From Amyelois transitella (lineage: Eukaryota > Arthropoda > Insecta > Lepidoptera > Pyralidae): 64,000 bases of DNA. Every line of letters starts with the position of its first letter. Positions within the stretch are counted from its first letter, which is position 1. The notes under the pieces are model-generated. The model was not told where the DNA came from. It was given only the letters and a program-made list of their open reading frames with translations, and did no database searches. Below are positions 44,401 to 53,759 of this stretch, one piece after another. A program made the position numbers and the translations under genes. The stretch is taken from the NCBI RefSeq assembly GCF_032362555.1, contig NC_083509.1:2108001-2172000 (forward strand), read 5' to 3'.

Positions 44401-45923
44401 TTTAACATACTGATAGCCCACGTTCAGCTGTTTGGCTTAATGACACTTTAATATACATATATTTTTGAATATCGCCCCCTAATTTTTAACCAACATCAAA
44501 AACTTTTACTTAACCACGAAATCATCATTTCAGGAGCCGTGAAGCAATCCTGACCCGCCTATACGAGGCCGGGGTCACTGACCCCTCCCAGTACATAACA
44601 TTCCACGGTCTTCGAACCCACTCTATATTGGACGGAGAGCCTATCACCGAATTGGTGTATGTTCATTCCAAGTTGCTGATAGCTGATGATAAAGTGGTGA
44701 TCTGTGGCAGTGCGAACATCAATGATAGGTCCATGATTGGCAAGAGGGATTCGGAATTAGCTGTGATTGTACAGGTTTGTTCAGACAGTTTCATACATCT
44801 GAATGTGGCCTTTCAGTATTCTCAAGACTCTTTTTACCCAGCTAGACTTATAGACATTTGGAATACGATAATGTTATGTTGTCACAGTCATCAGTTGCGA
44901 CATCACTTCTTAAGTCGATTATTACGAATTCGATTCACATTTCCAGGACGAACAATTCATAGACGGCACAATGAACGGCTCAGCGTTCCCGTGCGGTAAA
45001 GTGGCCGGGGCGCTTCGTAAACGCCTGTTCCGGGAACACTTGGGGCTGATGGAGGTGGACCTTCAGCAGGCGGGGATCAACATCGACGATCCTTGCTGCG
45101 ACCAGTTTTATAATATGTGGAGAAATACGTCCACTCAGAATACTGCTATTTATGAAGAGGTAGGTCTATGTGAATATTTTTTACCGAATCTTTCATGGAA
45201 TTTTTATGTTTTATTCATTATGTTTTATTATTTTATAAAATTTCATGGTGCCTAAATTCCATTCCCTGCGATTAACATTGTCTCTCATCTTAGCGTGTCT
45301 CACTGTGGCATTTTCTAACGTAAGCAGCGCTATACTCCCTCGAAGGTTTAATAAAGTTTCAGTAAGGTGCCAAATGTATTCAACAATTAAGATAATTTTC
45401 TGAGCTTAAGGCGACAGTTAGCGAAGACCAACATGGTGGAGAAAGAATCGGCAATATTTTTTCTGCTGTTTTATTAGCCTGACACTTCATCATCCTCCTG
45501 GAGGTAGTCCCGATTAAATACTCTCTTCTCTGGAGAGAAGTCCAGGGTGTGCCTATGACCAAAATTCTGAATTTGTTTAGGTTATTACACAAAGCAACTT
45601 TCATCTGACAATTCACTTTAGATAATTAATATTAATTTATTTAATTGTATATTCACTTTGAACAAGTCAAGAAGATAAATTATGTTTTACAGGTCTTCCA
45701 CACAATACCAACAAATTCAGTTCACACTTTCGCCGAACTGAAGAAGTTCAATGAAGAAAACTCCGAAACACTTTGGCACAAAGACAGGGCACTGGCCAAC
45801 ATGAAGATTGACGTGATACAAGGGTACCTGGTCGACATGCCGCTAGATTTCCTTTGCAATGAGGTGCTGACGCCTAGGAATACTTCTATGGAAGGCATGA
45901 TGCCTACGGCTTTGTGGACTTGA
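26482..45923 (+). CDS. Pld: Phospholipase D (PX-PH-HKD class), 19 visible coding exons
   Basis: PLD hydrolyses phosphatidylcholine to phosphatidic acid and choline at membranes; animal PX-PH enzymes are controlled by phosphoinositides and small GTPases. Exons: 26482-26679, 30833-30983, 31957-32226, 32560-32680, 33013-33164, 33794-33925, 35662-35810, 36326-36561, 37302-37406, 38388-38527, 39055-39228, 39743-40281, 40907-41039, 41614-41722, 42983-43153, 43735-43901, 44534-44774, 44947-45159, 45693-45923 (TGA). All borders are GT/AG and the joined frame stays open. The first in-frame Met is at 26514, giving 1,199 residues. The frame is open back to the acceptor ([10 protein letters not shown]), so an upstream coding exon is possible. 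Order: PX about 84-205, PH about 255-380, HKD1 at 512-519, variable loop about 550-755, HKD2 at 1016-1023, C-terminus ALWT. Both catalytic motifs are intact. Confidence 0.97.
27677..27835 (+). mobile_element. 3' end of a non-LTR retrotransposon
   Basis: The text reads as an ORF end of the type [17 protein letters not shown], then CCTCCGGGAAAGAGGCGTGA and a TATG-type tail. Related fragments lie at 28,715-28,875 (plus) and at about 5,222-5,320, 21,900-22,030, 32,265-32,400 and 35,930-36,120 (minus). The RTE-like assignment is tentative. Confidence 0.6.
27900..28060 (+). mobile_element. Helitron 3' fragment
   Basis: It ends CGCGCAGGCGAAGCTACGAG, then TAAAACCTAG, a worn hairpin and terminus. The 5' side is unclear. 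Confidence 0.55.
28715..28875 (+). mobile_element. 3' end of a non-LTR retrotransposon, second copy
   Basis: It shares AAGAGACTTATGCATTTTGA-like text, GATGTAGTCTCTGCC and GAGATGTGATTTTATGTATG with the copy at 27,677. Confidence 0.6.
29390..29905 (-). pseudogene. CR1-like retrotransposon 3' remnant (reverse transcriptase C-terminus)
   Basis: On the minus strand 29,665-29,850 encodes [20 protein letters not shown], then FKTLIKRLY, the usual C-terminal motif of CR1/Jockey-type reverse transcriptases. The downstream 3' UTR contains the phrase AAGTCCGCCATTGTAC and ends in AATAAAGAGTTTACAAAC. 5' truncated, no endonuclease, not functional. Confidence 0.75.
29945..30121 (+). repeat. (TATG)n-tailed repeat, 3' two thirds
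   Basis: It runs from GGCGATGGGCTAGCAGCCAG through CAAGACTGTTGGCTCTGTCT to a clean (TATG)4 tail. Confidence 0.8.
30498..30545. repeat. (TTTA)n microsatellite
   Basis: About eleven TTTA-type units, with one TTA interruption, in Pld intron 1. Confidence 0.85.
30833..32680 (+). other. Pld: Pld PX domain (exons 2-4)
   Basis: Residues about 84-205 by the Met-26514 numbering. Visible family text: [15 protein letters not shown], then [20 protein letters not shown], then [14 protein letters not shown]. The Trp-Thr-Ile-Lys-Lys-Arg-Tyr stretch is the phosphoinositide-binding part of the fold. A basic linker with many Lys and Arg (residues about 158-195) separates the two halves, as in other PLDs. Confidence 0.9.
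31060..31205 (-). mobile_element. tRNA-derived SINE remnant, second family
   Basis: On the minus strand GGTCCCAGGTTCGAATCCGG is a B box. The surrounding body differs from the main SINE family. The plus-strand frame reads VPGFEPGT, a well-known false peptide from such B boxes. Confidence 0.6.
33156..33376 (+). repeat. Pld: Tandem duplications of the Pld exon 5 splice donor
   Basis: GTGTAAGGTGAGAAACGAAA occurs at 33,158, 33,199 and 33,243, so the exon-intron junction exists three times (offsets 41 and 44 bp). A fourth partial copy of the exon end (GGTCTACTCGGTGCTGTATG) lies at 33,350-33,376. The first copy keeps the conserved frame. Confidence 0.85.
33425..33510 (-). repeat. (TATG)n-tailed repeat fragment
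   Basis: Worn minus-strand text: AGCCAGATGGCTCATAGG and CCCTAGCCCATCACCTT. Confidence 0.4.
33926..35259 (+). other. Pld: Pld intron 6, mainly unique-looking sequence
   Basis: AT-rich sequence with no gene and no clear repeat until the (TATG)n-tailed copy at 35,260. Confidence 0.4.
35260..35517 (-). repeat. (TATG)n-tailed repeat, full-length minus copy
   Basis: It begins CATACATACATATGGTCACG and ends GGTGCTGGGAACCACACGAC, so both ends of the family are present (about 255 bp). Confidence 0.85.
35816..36130 (-). repeat. Two minus-strand repeats directly after Pld exon 7
   Basis: At 35,816-35,905 a truncated (TATG)n-tailed repeat starts 5 bp past the exon; its CATA microsatellite merges with the donor GTAAGTACATACATAC. 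At about 35,930-36,120 a non-LTR tail follows (TTCACTTGCCACGATCTCTG). Confidence 0.75.
36573..36820 (+). mobile_element. tRNA-derived SINE, full length, 12 bp after Pld exon 8
   Basis: Head GACGGCCTCTGTGGCGCAGC (A box), GGGTTCGAATCCCGGCC (B box), body TTTTTCTGATTGGCCTGGGT and GAACTTACTTCGAGGCTAAC, tail TTATTTATTCA. It is the best-preserved plus copy near an exon. The exon 8 frame runs on into it to a stop after 36,705. Confidence 0.9.
36921..37171 (+). mobile_element. HINE, complete
   Basis: 5' end TCTATACTACTACATATTAT, 3' end GAAGTCGCGGGCACAG then CTAG at 37168-37171. Same family as 4513-4782. Confidence 0.82.
37449..37675 (+). repeat. (TATG)n-tailed repeat
   Basis: GTGCCGTGTGGTTCCCGGCA to GACGTGGAAATATGTATGTA; nearly full length, with a small deletion after the head. 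Confidence 0.85.
37680..37875 (-). mobile_element. tRNA-derived SINE, minus strand
   Basis: Tail CAGATTACACAGACTGAG, B box GCCGGGATTCGAACCTGAG, A-box head TACCACTGAGCCACAGAGAC. Inserted next to the TATG tail of the previous repeat. Confidence 0.85.
37955..38270 (+). repeat. (TATG)n-tailed repeat with an internal duplication
   Basis: A full-length copy in which about 58 bp (CTTACAAACTTGGGATTCTT through CACTATTTTAA) occurs twice in a row at about 38,045-38,162. Confidence 0.85.
38271..38390 (+). repeat. Pld: Tandem duplication at the Pld exon 10 acceptor
   Basis: ATCCCTACTAGTTTTTAACT... through ATACAATTTATC..TAACTA occurs twice, about 65 bp apart. Only the second copy ends in the used acceptor (TAACTAG); the first has TAACTATG. 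Confidence 0.8.
38612..38868 (-). repeat. (TATG)n-tailed repeat, minus strand
   Basis: ATACGTATAATCACGCCTAT to GTGCCGGGAACCACACGGCA; full length. Confidence 0.85.
38872..39010 (-). repeat. Family C repeat, minus strand
   Basis: ATAGATTTATTTTCAAAATT, GGCGGAACAAACTACACTAC; it ends about 45 bp before Pld exon 11. Confidence 0.65.
39055..40281 (+). other. Pld: Pld inter-HKD variable loop (exons 11-12)
   Basis: Residues about 541-778. Exon 12 (539 bp) is the longest exon. It starts with a Thr/Gln/Asp/Glu-rich low-complexity run ([18 protein letters not shown]) built on ACA-CAG/GAC repeats, goes through a charged region ([20 protein letters not shown]), and returns to the conserved fold at [21 protein letters not shown] variable loop here is usual for animal PLD1-type enzymes, where it affects basal activity. 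Confidence 0.85.
39590..39690 (-). mobile_element. CR1-like retrotransposon 3' UTR remnant
   Basis: AAAACTCTTTATTGCACCAT and AAGGCGGACTTATCGCTAAT match the 3' ends at 29,390 and 57,130. Confidence 0.6.
40510..40760 (+). repeat. (TATG)n-tailed repeat
   Basis: CATGTAGTTCCCGGCACAAA to CCCCGCAAGGGATATAGACG and a TATG tail, with a small gap in the middle. Confidence 0.82.
41318..41462 (-). mobile_element. Helitron fragment, minus strand
   Basis: CTAG at 41318-41321 followed by GCCGCCCGCGACTTCGTCCT, then ACCAAATTTCATCATAAACG text of Helitron type. Confidence 0.6.
42043..42290 (+). mobile_element. tRNA-derived SINE, full length
   Basis: CGGCCTCTGTGGCGCAGCGG, GGGTTCGAATCCTGGCC, then the complete body and a (TTTA)n-type tail. 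Confidence 0.88.
42455..42678 (+). repeat. Family C repeat, plus strand with tail
   Basis: ATGTAGACAATGTGCATTCG to AATAAATCTATTCTATTC; this copy shows the tail orientation. Confidence 0.7.
43184..43345 (+). repeat. (TATG)n-tailed repeat, partial
   Basis: GCCGTGTGGTTCACGAAT, GTCGTAAAAGGCGACTAAGA, CTTATCAGTCTTTTCAAG; the tail is lost. Confidence 0.75.
43947..44223 (+). mobile_element. HINE with internal duplication
   Basis: 5' end TCTCTATATAAATAAAATTC, 3' end GTTTGCCGGGACAG then CTAG at 44220-44223. A segment with TCCGTACTCCTCCGAAACGG occurs twice in tandem. A third HINE family in this window. Confidence 0.8.
44350..44450 (-). repeat. (TATG)n-tailed repeat, partial
   Basis: CATACATATAATCACGTCTA, CCTTGCGGGGTAGACAGAGC. 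Confidence 0.75.
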
Positions 45924-46045
45924 AATACGTTTTGCGTTTGCCTTAAAAAAATATTTGACAGTTGACAGCTGTCAATGTCATTTTCCGCATGGTTGCATTG
46001 ATGATGATGATTTTCTCAATCAAATAAGCTAAAAGCGTAAATAAA
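45924..46045 (+). terminator. Pld: Pld 3' UTR start with candidate poly(A) signal
   Basis: AATAAA lies at 46040-46045, about 120 bp after the stop codon. Further AATAAA-type hexamers occur downstream, so the 3' UTR may extend further. The cleavage site cannot be set from sequence alone. Confidence 0.45.
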
Positions 46046-47689
46046 TTAAAGCATTGTAATTTGACAAGTACCTGTGTCGTCTTGCAGTCGAATCCCTAGG
46101 GCTTTCTTTGGGTCTAATCCATTGATATATTCCATCTCCAATATCGAAAAAAGGAGGTCCCCTTTTTTCAAACGCAATGATTCATTAGTCTTAGATATTT
46201 ATATCCAGTTCAAGTTACATTGCGCATTTCAATACTGCCAGTTTTTTTGCAGGGTGGACAATAGTATGCTCCTAAGCCATACCTGTTTTGTTTATAGATA
46301 TGGTTTAAATGCAATTTTTTTTTTATTGATCAAAATATCTATTAATTTATTCTAAACATTGACAAATTTAATTCAATCTGATCACATCTGAACATTGATT
46401 AAACTATTAAATTAATACACCATAGTGTTTGCATACACGTGAAATATTACTATAACAGTAAGTGAAGGTCAAAAAGTGTTGACTTTACATTGTTTTTAAC
46501 CAACTACAAAAAATATTTTAACATTACATGAGTCTTTTTTATTTCATTTTAATATTTAATAATTTAGTTCAATGATATTTAGATTTTTCACGCAAATACC
46601 ATTTAAAAATAATTCCCCTCAATGTTTTTAAGATTAATAGATGTATATCTGTCATCACACCGAATCAAACCTAAATGTGTAATCCTTAAGATATTTTTAT
46701 TATACATATTTATATATTTTATGGATACAAAAATCTTGTGTTACGTCATTGATGAACTCAGAAACTACTGAACCCATTTTAATCGAATTTCATTGAATAG
46801 TTTTTTATCAGTGAGCCACAGAAATACCTGGCCAAGTCAGATGACAGTTAAATGAATATTTTATCAAATCTGAAATGTTTCTTCTTTTTAACAATTATGT
46901 GCACATTGTCATCCATTCCTAAAAGAATAAAAATAAATGTCGCTCTAGTGGCTTAAGTTTTTAATGATTGACTTAATAAGAAGATTTGTTATGTTTTGTG
47001 AAATATAATAATTACTATTGTAAGAATAAGTGATGGTGCAATTTATGAGATTATGTATAGATACTTATAATTTAGTTGTGCTACCTCCGTTGAATGAGTC
47101 ATAATGTAAAGATAATTATTTTTTTTTTATATAATATGATATATATGTTACCTGTTACAAACAAATGAATGTGCGTTATGCTGCGCCAGGAGTTAACTTT
47201 TAAAAAGAAAACCTGATTGCTGGTAAATGTCAATTACGAACATACACGTTTTGTTTTTCTGAAGCCATTTATTAAACCGGGTACACACTGGACCAACGAA
47301 CGCGCGCGTATGTTCAAAAGCTAATATGTTTAAAAAAACAGAAAAAAAATAGTATAGACCATTCCATGAACTGATTGTTTCCAATTCATCGAACCGCCTA
47401 CTGCATTTTATTCTGAAAAAGTGTGTTAAGTTTTTGATCCTTGCAAATTTTTTTTAAATATTATCCAATACACAGATTCTAATTATCACAATTTTTATGT
47501 TGATTTAATGAATGCTACTAATATATTTATATATTTTATTTATTTTGTGCCGTGTTAAATAATAATAAAACAATTTTTTATAACTTGTTTTCATTGTTCC
47601 TAATCCTAAACTGATGGACGGCTTCCGGCGACTTGGACCCGCGACCTAGTGAAATGAAATATATAGGTAAATATTGAGTAACGTGATGG
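46046..47689. other. Downstream of Pld, no gene seen
   Basis: AT-rich, with several AATAAA hexamers and a short Helitron-like phrase near 46,740-46,800 (AACTACTGAACCCATTTTAA). No coding feature was found. Confidence 0.4.
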
Positions 47690-47805
47690 GCTAAGAACAA
47701 GTCACTATTTGAATCAATTTACCATTGACCCATGCAGCTGAACGTGGCTTTTCGGTCTTTTCGAGACTGTTAGTCTATCCCGTGAAAAAGAGACGTGAAT
47801 GTATC
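47690..47805 (+). repeat. (TATG)n-tailed repeat, worn 3' half
   Basis: GATGGGCTAAGAACAAGTCA, TGCAGCTGAACGTGGC, TTTTCGAGACTGTTAG. Confidence 0.6.
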
Positions 47806-50800
47806 AACTACTACATTTTTGGGCTATACACTCAAAATTGTGAGTGGTAAAGGTGTTAGTTACTAAACACGAACTGAGTTCACTAATTAGGAACTGCCTA
47901 CTAAACATTTTAATTCATTCGTTAACAAATGCAAGCAAATCAGTAATGGCCAAACAAAAGCAGAATAGACCCAAGACAATGATATTTATATCCTTTCATA
48001 ATCAACAGATGGCGCCACAATATCGTTATGTTTATCATGAGTAATATTTTTGGTTGAAAGTTAGAACTGAATATAAGTACTACCTACTTGCAAATTCTTG
48101 TTATAAGTCAACGACAACATTCTCCTGGCCACTCTCTTTGTTGCGCCCTCGCTGGAGTAGGGAGGAGCCCAGAGTTCACCTGATCCTGTATTCTGAATCC
48201 TGATGTAGAAAAATCCAGTCAGTAAGTAGATATGGATAACAGAAAAACCTAACCCAGCTTTATATATCTTGGTTTATGCACAAGGCGAAGAGGCATCTCT
48301 TAATCGCCTCCTTACGAGAACCGCGGTCTAGGTAGGTAAGGTACTACATATTCTAAAATTCTTCAAAAACAAGAACGCAAAAAGTAACTCAAAATATAAT
48401 TTTAAGGAGATCCCTGGAAGTGTTGGGAGTGTAAGAAACCATTATTAAAAAACATTAAAAATAATTATTCGTTAAGTCAATAGCACCGACGAGCTTGCAT
48501 GATTGAATTATGATGTTGTTGTTGATGAAGCGAAAAGTGTGAAACGTAAACATAAGACTTGCTTATAAACCTATCACTCACAACAATCTCGACCCACTCA
48601 GACTAAGAGAATCTCCACTCCAGACTCACTAGAAGGAAAACTAACTGGCACCTGCAAGCTCAACACGCACAGATTGCACAGCAAGACCAAAATACGTCAG
48701 ATCTTCGAAGTGTTAGTGCTAATTTGTATGTGATTTAATCAGCGCCATCTAGTGGTAACGCGATAGAATTAATGCAACTGTTTGATCGAGTAAAACTCGC
48801 ACTAACCCCTCCGCTCTTTGGACGCGATTACTGTGGCGGCATCTCTACGCCACAAGTCACAACAGCTTAACACGCGACTCTATCAGTCAATATCAGAGAG
48901 GAGTCTAAATCGCGCAAGCAGCGATTTCACGGATACAACACATACAACCTCAGACACAGCTCCCGCTACACAATTCACGATTTATACACGTGCTAAAAGA
49001 AAACTGCCATTTCAATCACTATAAAAAAGTAACTCTAGTTAGATAATGTTAGTCCATAGTATTTATATTATGTCAGCCTATTTTCATTCAAATCTGTTCA
49101 ACATCTTTTGTGTGATTTACAAACATTCAATATAAAAACATAATCAGAGCATTCCCAAACATGCATATTCCCAAAAAAATTAATTTTATAAAACATATTT
49201 ACTTACTAAAAAAAATATACTATGAATGGATTTAGTGACAACCCTAACGGTAATATTAAGAGATGAACAAAATCGCCAGTAGAGATTTATTCGTGCTAAA
49301 ATGGTGACATTGCCCACCAACATAACTCCGAATGTGTGTGCTATTTCTCGTTATATAAGCGATCAATATTATTTACCTCTCAGTAAAAATTGATGATTAA
49401 TGGTTAAAACATAATAAAACTATTTTGACGAGAATAATAGTTTGAAAGAAGTTTTTCACCATAGGCTTGGCCCGCGATATAAACAACCTAAGAATGGTGA
49501 TTTGAGATCGATGAATACCTATACCATTCAAGCCCAAAAGATCGATTTTTTAAATTGATATGTAGTACTGAATTTATCCAGAGGATCGATGTTTTATCCT
49601 TGAAAATCGTGATTTAATTTTTTTATTTTGGTAAAACCATAAAATTATTTACAATTAGTTTATAGTATCTGTAATTTAACAAAGTTGCCGATAAAAGGGT
49701 AAATTGTAACTGTATGATTAGGTTTTTTCGCCTTCATTTCATAAAAAAATACATTTACATTTGTTCTCTATATCATAGCCATGATTGTCTATGTCAAGTC
49801 TCTATGAATTTGATATGGTAATAAAATGATAGTATTCCCTGAACTAAAAAAAACTGATTTTAATAGTAAGAGATCAGTTATTATGTTATTGAAAAAAAAA
49901 TATTTTTTTAAAATCTAACTTTTAGTCTTTGATTTTTTTGTGAATCGATTAAGATTTGGAGCGACACATAATCGATCTTTATCGGAAAGAAGCGCATCCC
50001 TAAAACAGCCTACTTTAAATTTGCCTGTCAATGTCAAGCAATTGACGCGTCGTGGTTTTTATCTGTAACTTAGTGTTGCCAGAAACATTATCTTTGTCCT
50101 ACCATTGTATAGAATTAAAACGAAGGTTGGCGGTCATTTGAGTTGAGCGCTCCAGAGTACCTTACCATTAGGGCTTACCTCGTAGTCAGTGGTCAAGCGC
50201 AAAACACACCAATAACAACGGAAAAACCTTTAAATAACGACTCTATTCAAAATGAAGAATAGAGATAACATAGGTAACTGAAAAAAATACATGTCAGTCG
50301 AAATTGACCTGGGACAAATAATGGCGGCGTTAGTACATTCTTAACTCATTATAATTAAATCGATTCTCTAAGCGTCCGACTTATATTTCACTCTGACTGA
50401 TATTAGTACTTACATATATTTTTGTTTAAAAGTGAAAAACCCTAGGAAACTTACTTTTTTACCCTACCTTCTAACTGCCTTTCTAACATTCATTACAAAA
50501 AATATATATAGATATGTATATACGAATATATAGTATATTACTTGGCGAATTCTGTGCAAAAAAAAATAAAAAATAAAAATAAATAAAGCTGGCTACTATC
50601 AACGAAGCATAAGTAAATGCTCATTCTAGTTTCTACCCTTATAGTTCAATTCAAGGTCATGCGCAAGTACGGTAAGGGACGCATCAGTTAGTAATAAGGG
50701 ATGAAACATGAATAGGGAAGATGCAAATATGATATTTATGAAAATTTTACGTATAAAATGTTAAAAAAATATAAAAGAAGAACTTCTTCAACGTTTTTAT

Positions 50801-50880
50801 TTTAAATTATGTTGATTTTTAGCAATTATTACGAATTAAAATTACGTTAAACGAAACGCATTTCAAAACACCAATCAGCG
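47806..50880. other. Intergenic, repeat fragments, no gene seen
   Basis: A segment at about 48,880-48,950 (AATCGCGCAAGCAGCGATTT) resembles the spacer text at 4,835-4,860. A retrotransposon-tail-like phrase lies at about 48,490-48,560. Otherwise AT-rich sequence without exons. Confidence 0.4.
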
Positions 50881-50980
50881 TTCAGTGACGTCACTCGTGC
50901 TGTGTCAACTTTTAGAAGTTAACTTTGCGATTAATAGGCAGTAGTGCTTTATTTACGTATTATTTACGTTTTTAATAAAA

Positions 50981-52635
50981 ATGGAAGTTAGATTTAATAA
51001 AACAGACTCCAAAAATTTACCAAAAAAAATTTTTTTGTCGTGAGTGCAGAGTTTTCAAGTGTAGAAATGAAAGGCACTAAATTAGTACGGTATGCATGAA
51101 TGTTTTTAAACGTTGTTTGCATTTTATTCAGCAATTTCTAAACATAGCAGTTATAATTTAGCTCAACGAGAGAATCTTACGGCGATAACGCAATCGGTTA
51201 TATGCAAATTAAAAGAGATGGAGATGGATTAATTATGTACAGTGAAAAGTCGAGTTACTCCAGAGCACAAAGTACGAAAAGAAGGTTATCGTGTTACAGC
51301 TGTAATAAATGAAGCACAAAGCTTAGTTCTGTCCTGCCAATGCGAAGATTGTGCAGCTTCTGCAGGTCAAGTATTACGACATTAATGAATAATTAAACTG
51401 TTCATAAAGAAGATTATTTTAAATGCTATGAGGTATTTATTATCATGACTAAAACTTTATCATATACAAGTGGGTGCAAGCATGCTGCTGCACTATTGCT
51501 ATGGTGCACAGAAGGTCTGAGCAGCCTCTAATTACGTCCGTCACATGCTATTGGAAGAAGTCGAAATTATCTACATGTGCTTCTGGAAAATCTGTCATAA
51601 AAGCCAAAGAAATGGGTCAAGTTTCAGTCACAGTTTCTCTCAAGTAAGCAGCTTTTTTATTTAAAGAGATTGAAAAGAAGTTAAATGTGTGTTACAATAA
51701 TAACTGCATATTTTTAGGTGGATATTTTATAAGAATTTGTAGATGCTGTCAATAAAAAAGATTGTCAGGGAAGTATTCTTCTTCGTGTGTTCAAGCTTGA
51801 TTGGAAAGTTGGACTCTCCAGAATCATTTCTTGAAGCATTATCAAAGCAAATGACCACTGATAATATAAATATGGTATTTTCCACCACCAAACATCAAAG
51901 TGATTCACCAATGTGGTTTGAATTGAGGTAAGTAGTAAGACTTCTAGCTTAGTTTTGTTTATTGTATTTATCACTAAAATACCATGAATAAAAAAAATAT
52001 TTTGACAAAATAAACTCATTATCATACTCACATAACATAAACTTGATTGGCATATTAGCTGTATATAAGTTTATTTTTCTATTTTACAGGTACAGCAGAA
52101 TTACTGGCTCAACTCTTTATGAAGCCGCTCACTGTAGAACAATAAATGGTTCCCTTCTGAACGCAATTATGGGAGAACATTCAAAATTTACTTCCATTGC
52201 GATGAGTAGAGGGAAAATACTAGAAAAAAAAGTTCTCAAAGTAGTAAGCAAGAAAGAAAAGGTAAGTTCGGTGGTTTTTGTTTGTTTGAATATTATGAAT
52301 AAAAGAAATTTGTAATGTTTGGTTCAAGGCTTTTGTAGTACATAATTCATATTTTTGTTTCTGCAATTCAGATTGAAATTGAAGAAGCTGGACTACTTCT
52401 TAATGCCGAGTATCCTATTTTTGGAGCAACACCTGACGGGCTTACTGAAAATTATACAATAGAAGTCAAATATCCTTCAACCGAAGCTGCCATACTTTCC
52501 TATGTGAAATACAATAAAATAACACCAAAATGTTGTGTGCCATATGATAACAGCATTGTATCTGTAATGAATATTGCAAAGAAATTCTGGATAGATGCTG
52601 TATTTCCGAAATTAAAAGATATATATAATATATAA
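50981..52635 (+). pseudogene. SWIM zinc finger + YqaJ-type exonuclease gene, probably transposon-borne
   Basis: A multi-exon frame. At about 51,246-51,364 RVTPEHKVRKEGYRVTAV and LSCQCEDCAASAG, then at about 51,473 GCKHAAALLLW, form a SWIM finger (CxC..CxH). After a frame slip comes RRSEQPLITSVTCYWKKSKL. Exons ending 51,927, then 52,090-52,261 and 52,372-52,635, join with GT/AG borders into a YqaJ-like nuclease: RITGSTLYEAAHC, then PIFGATPDGL and TIEVKYPS (the Asp and Glu-x-Lys nuclease triad), ending KDIYNI and TAA. The SWIM part has at least one frame break and an irregular splice border, so the gene looks dead or recently damaged, while the nuclease part is intact. SWIM-YqaJ proteins are common in insect genomes, and a YqaJ partner is known for ISL2EU-type DNA transposons. 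Whether this copy belongs to one is inference; no transposase was seen. Confidence 0.7.
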
Positions 52636-53140
52636 GCACATTTTTTTGTTTTTCATAAATTTATTAAATATTTCATAAATTTATTAAATAAAACTATGCT
52701 TCGAAAATATTGTTTTTTATTCAATTTTAATTAAAGGTGATTAACAAGTGCACAACAAATGATTATACTATAGTCTATTTGGGGTATGAGAAAATGATCT
52801 ACACAGGCATTTAGAAACTTTGTAAAAGTAGATGGACACATAGGCACAAAACATGAATCAACACGACTTTTATCCGAATTTTTTCGGTATTATGTCTTGT
52901 GATCACTTGATGTGGATGGATATTCCATTTTAAATTATTACAAAAAACTTAGTGGAAAGTCGAGAAAATTTGCAATTTATGATAATCAACCAGTGTTTCA
53001 ACTATAAAAATTTTCTTTCCCCATGCCTCAATTCCGATTTCCCCTTTTCAGAACTTTTTTCCCCTCAAAAATTATTTTGCTGTAGTTTTGGCACTTTTGT
53101 TGTAACTAAAAGTTTAATTTTTAAATATATTTTTTATAAA
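52636..53140. other. Downstream of the YqaJ gene, no gene seen
   Basis: AT-rich. A direct repeat of ATTTATTAAATATTTCATAA occurs just after the stop. Two AATAAA hexamers follow and could serve the upstream gene. Confidence 0.4.
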
Positions 53141-53142
53141 TA

Positions 53143-53378
53143 TATACGGGACAAATTACACTGATTGAGTTAGCCTCGAAGTAAGTTCGAGACTGTGTTA
53201 CGAGATACTAACTCAACGATACTTTGTATATTTTATAATAAATACTTATATAGATAAACATCCAAGACCCAAACCAATCAGAAAAAGTTCTTTTCTCATC
53301 ATGCCCTGACCGGGATTCGAACCCGGGACCTCTGGTGTCACAGACAGGCGTACTACCGCTGCGCCAAAGAGGCCGTCG
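53143..53378 (-). mobile_element. tRNA-derived SINE, full length, minus strand
   Basis: Tail ACGGGACAAATTACACTGAT, B box CCGGGATTCGAACCCGGGAC, A-box head CTACCGCTGCGCCAAAGAGG. Close to the copies at 36,573 and 42,043. Confidence 0.9.
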
Positions 53379-53759
53379 ATATAATTTTATATATAATAAA
53401 AATTAATATATGATTACCTAAAATTTCCCCTTTTTCTTCCCCTCTGGACCCTGATTACCCCTTAAAAGGGGAATTTCCCCTCATTGTGGAAACACTGTAA
53501 TCAACGAAGGCAAGCACGACCAGTGTCAGACACGTGTGACGTCATTGGAAGTGTAGGTCCGTTTTGGCGCGAAAATTTAAACGATCAGTTTAAAGCCGCA
53601 TTTTTTTACGATAAATTAGATTGTTTTAATTTTTTTAATATGTTAAGACCTATTTTACATGGAATTCTTTAAAATGAAATCAAAACTAAAATTATTGCAT
53701 GTTCCCTATTGAAATGGAGATAGGTATACTGCATACATTTTTGTCTTTAAAAAAATTCA

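Larger units (their letters stand above)
42983..45159 (+). other. Pld: Pld second catalytic half with HKD motif 2 (exons 15-18)
   Basis: Residues 860-1123. Exon 15 gives [14 protein letters not shown], exon 16 gives [15 protein letters not shown], and exon 17 carries HSKLLIADD (His1016, Lys1018, Asp1023) followed by [19 protein letters not shown]. All three catalytic residues are present. Exon 18 supplies [12 protein letters not shown] and the helices after it. Confidence 0.95.
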
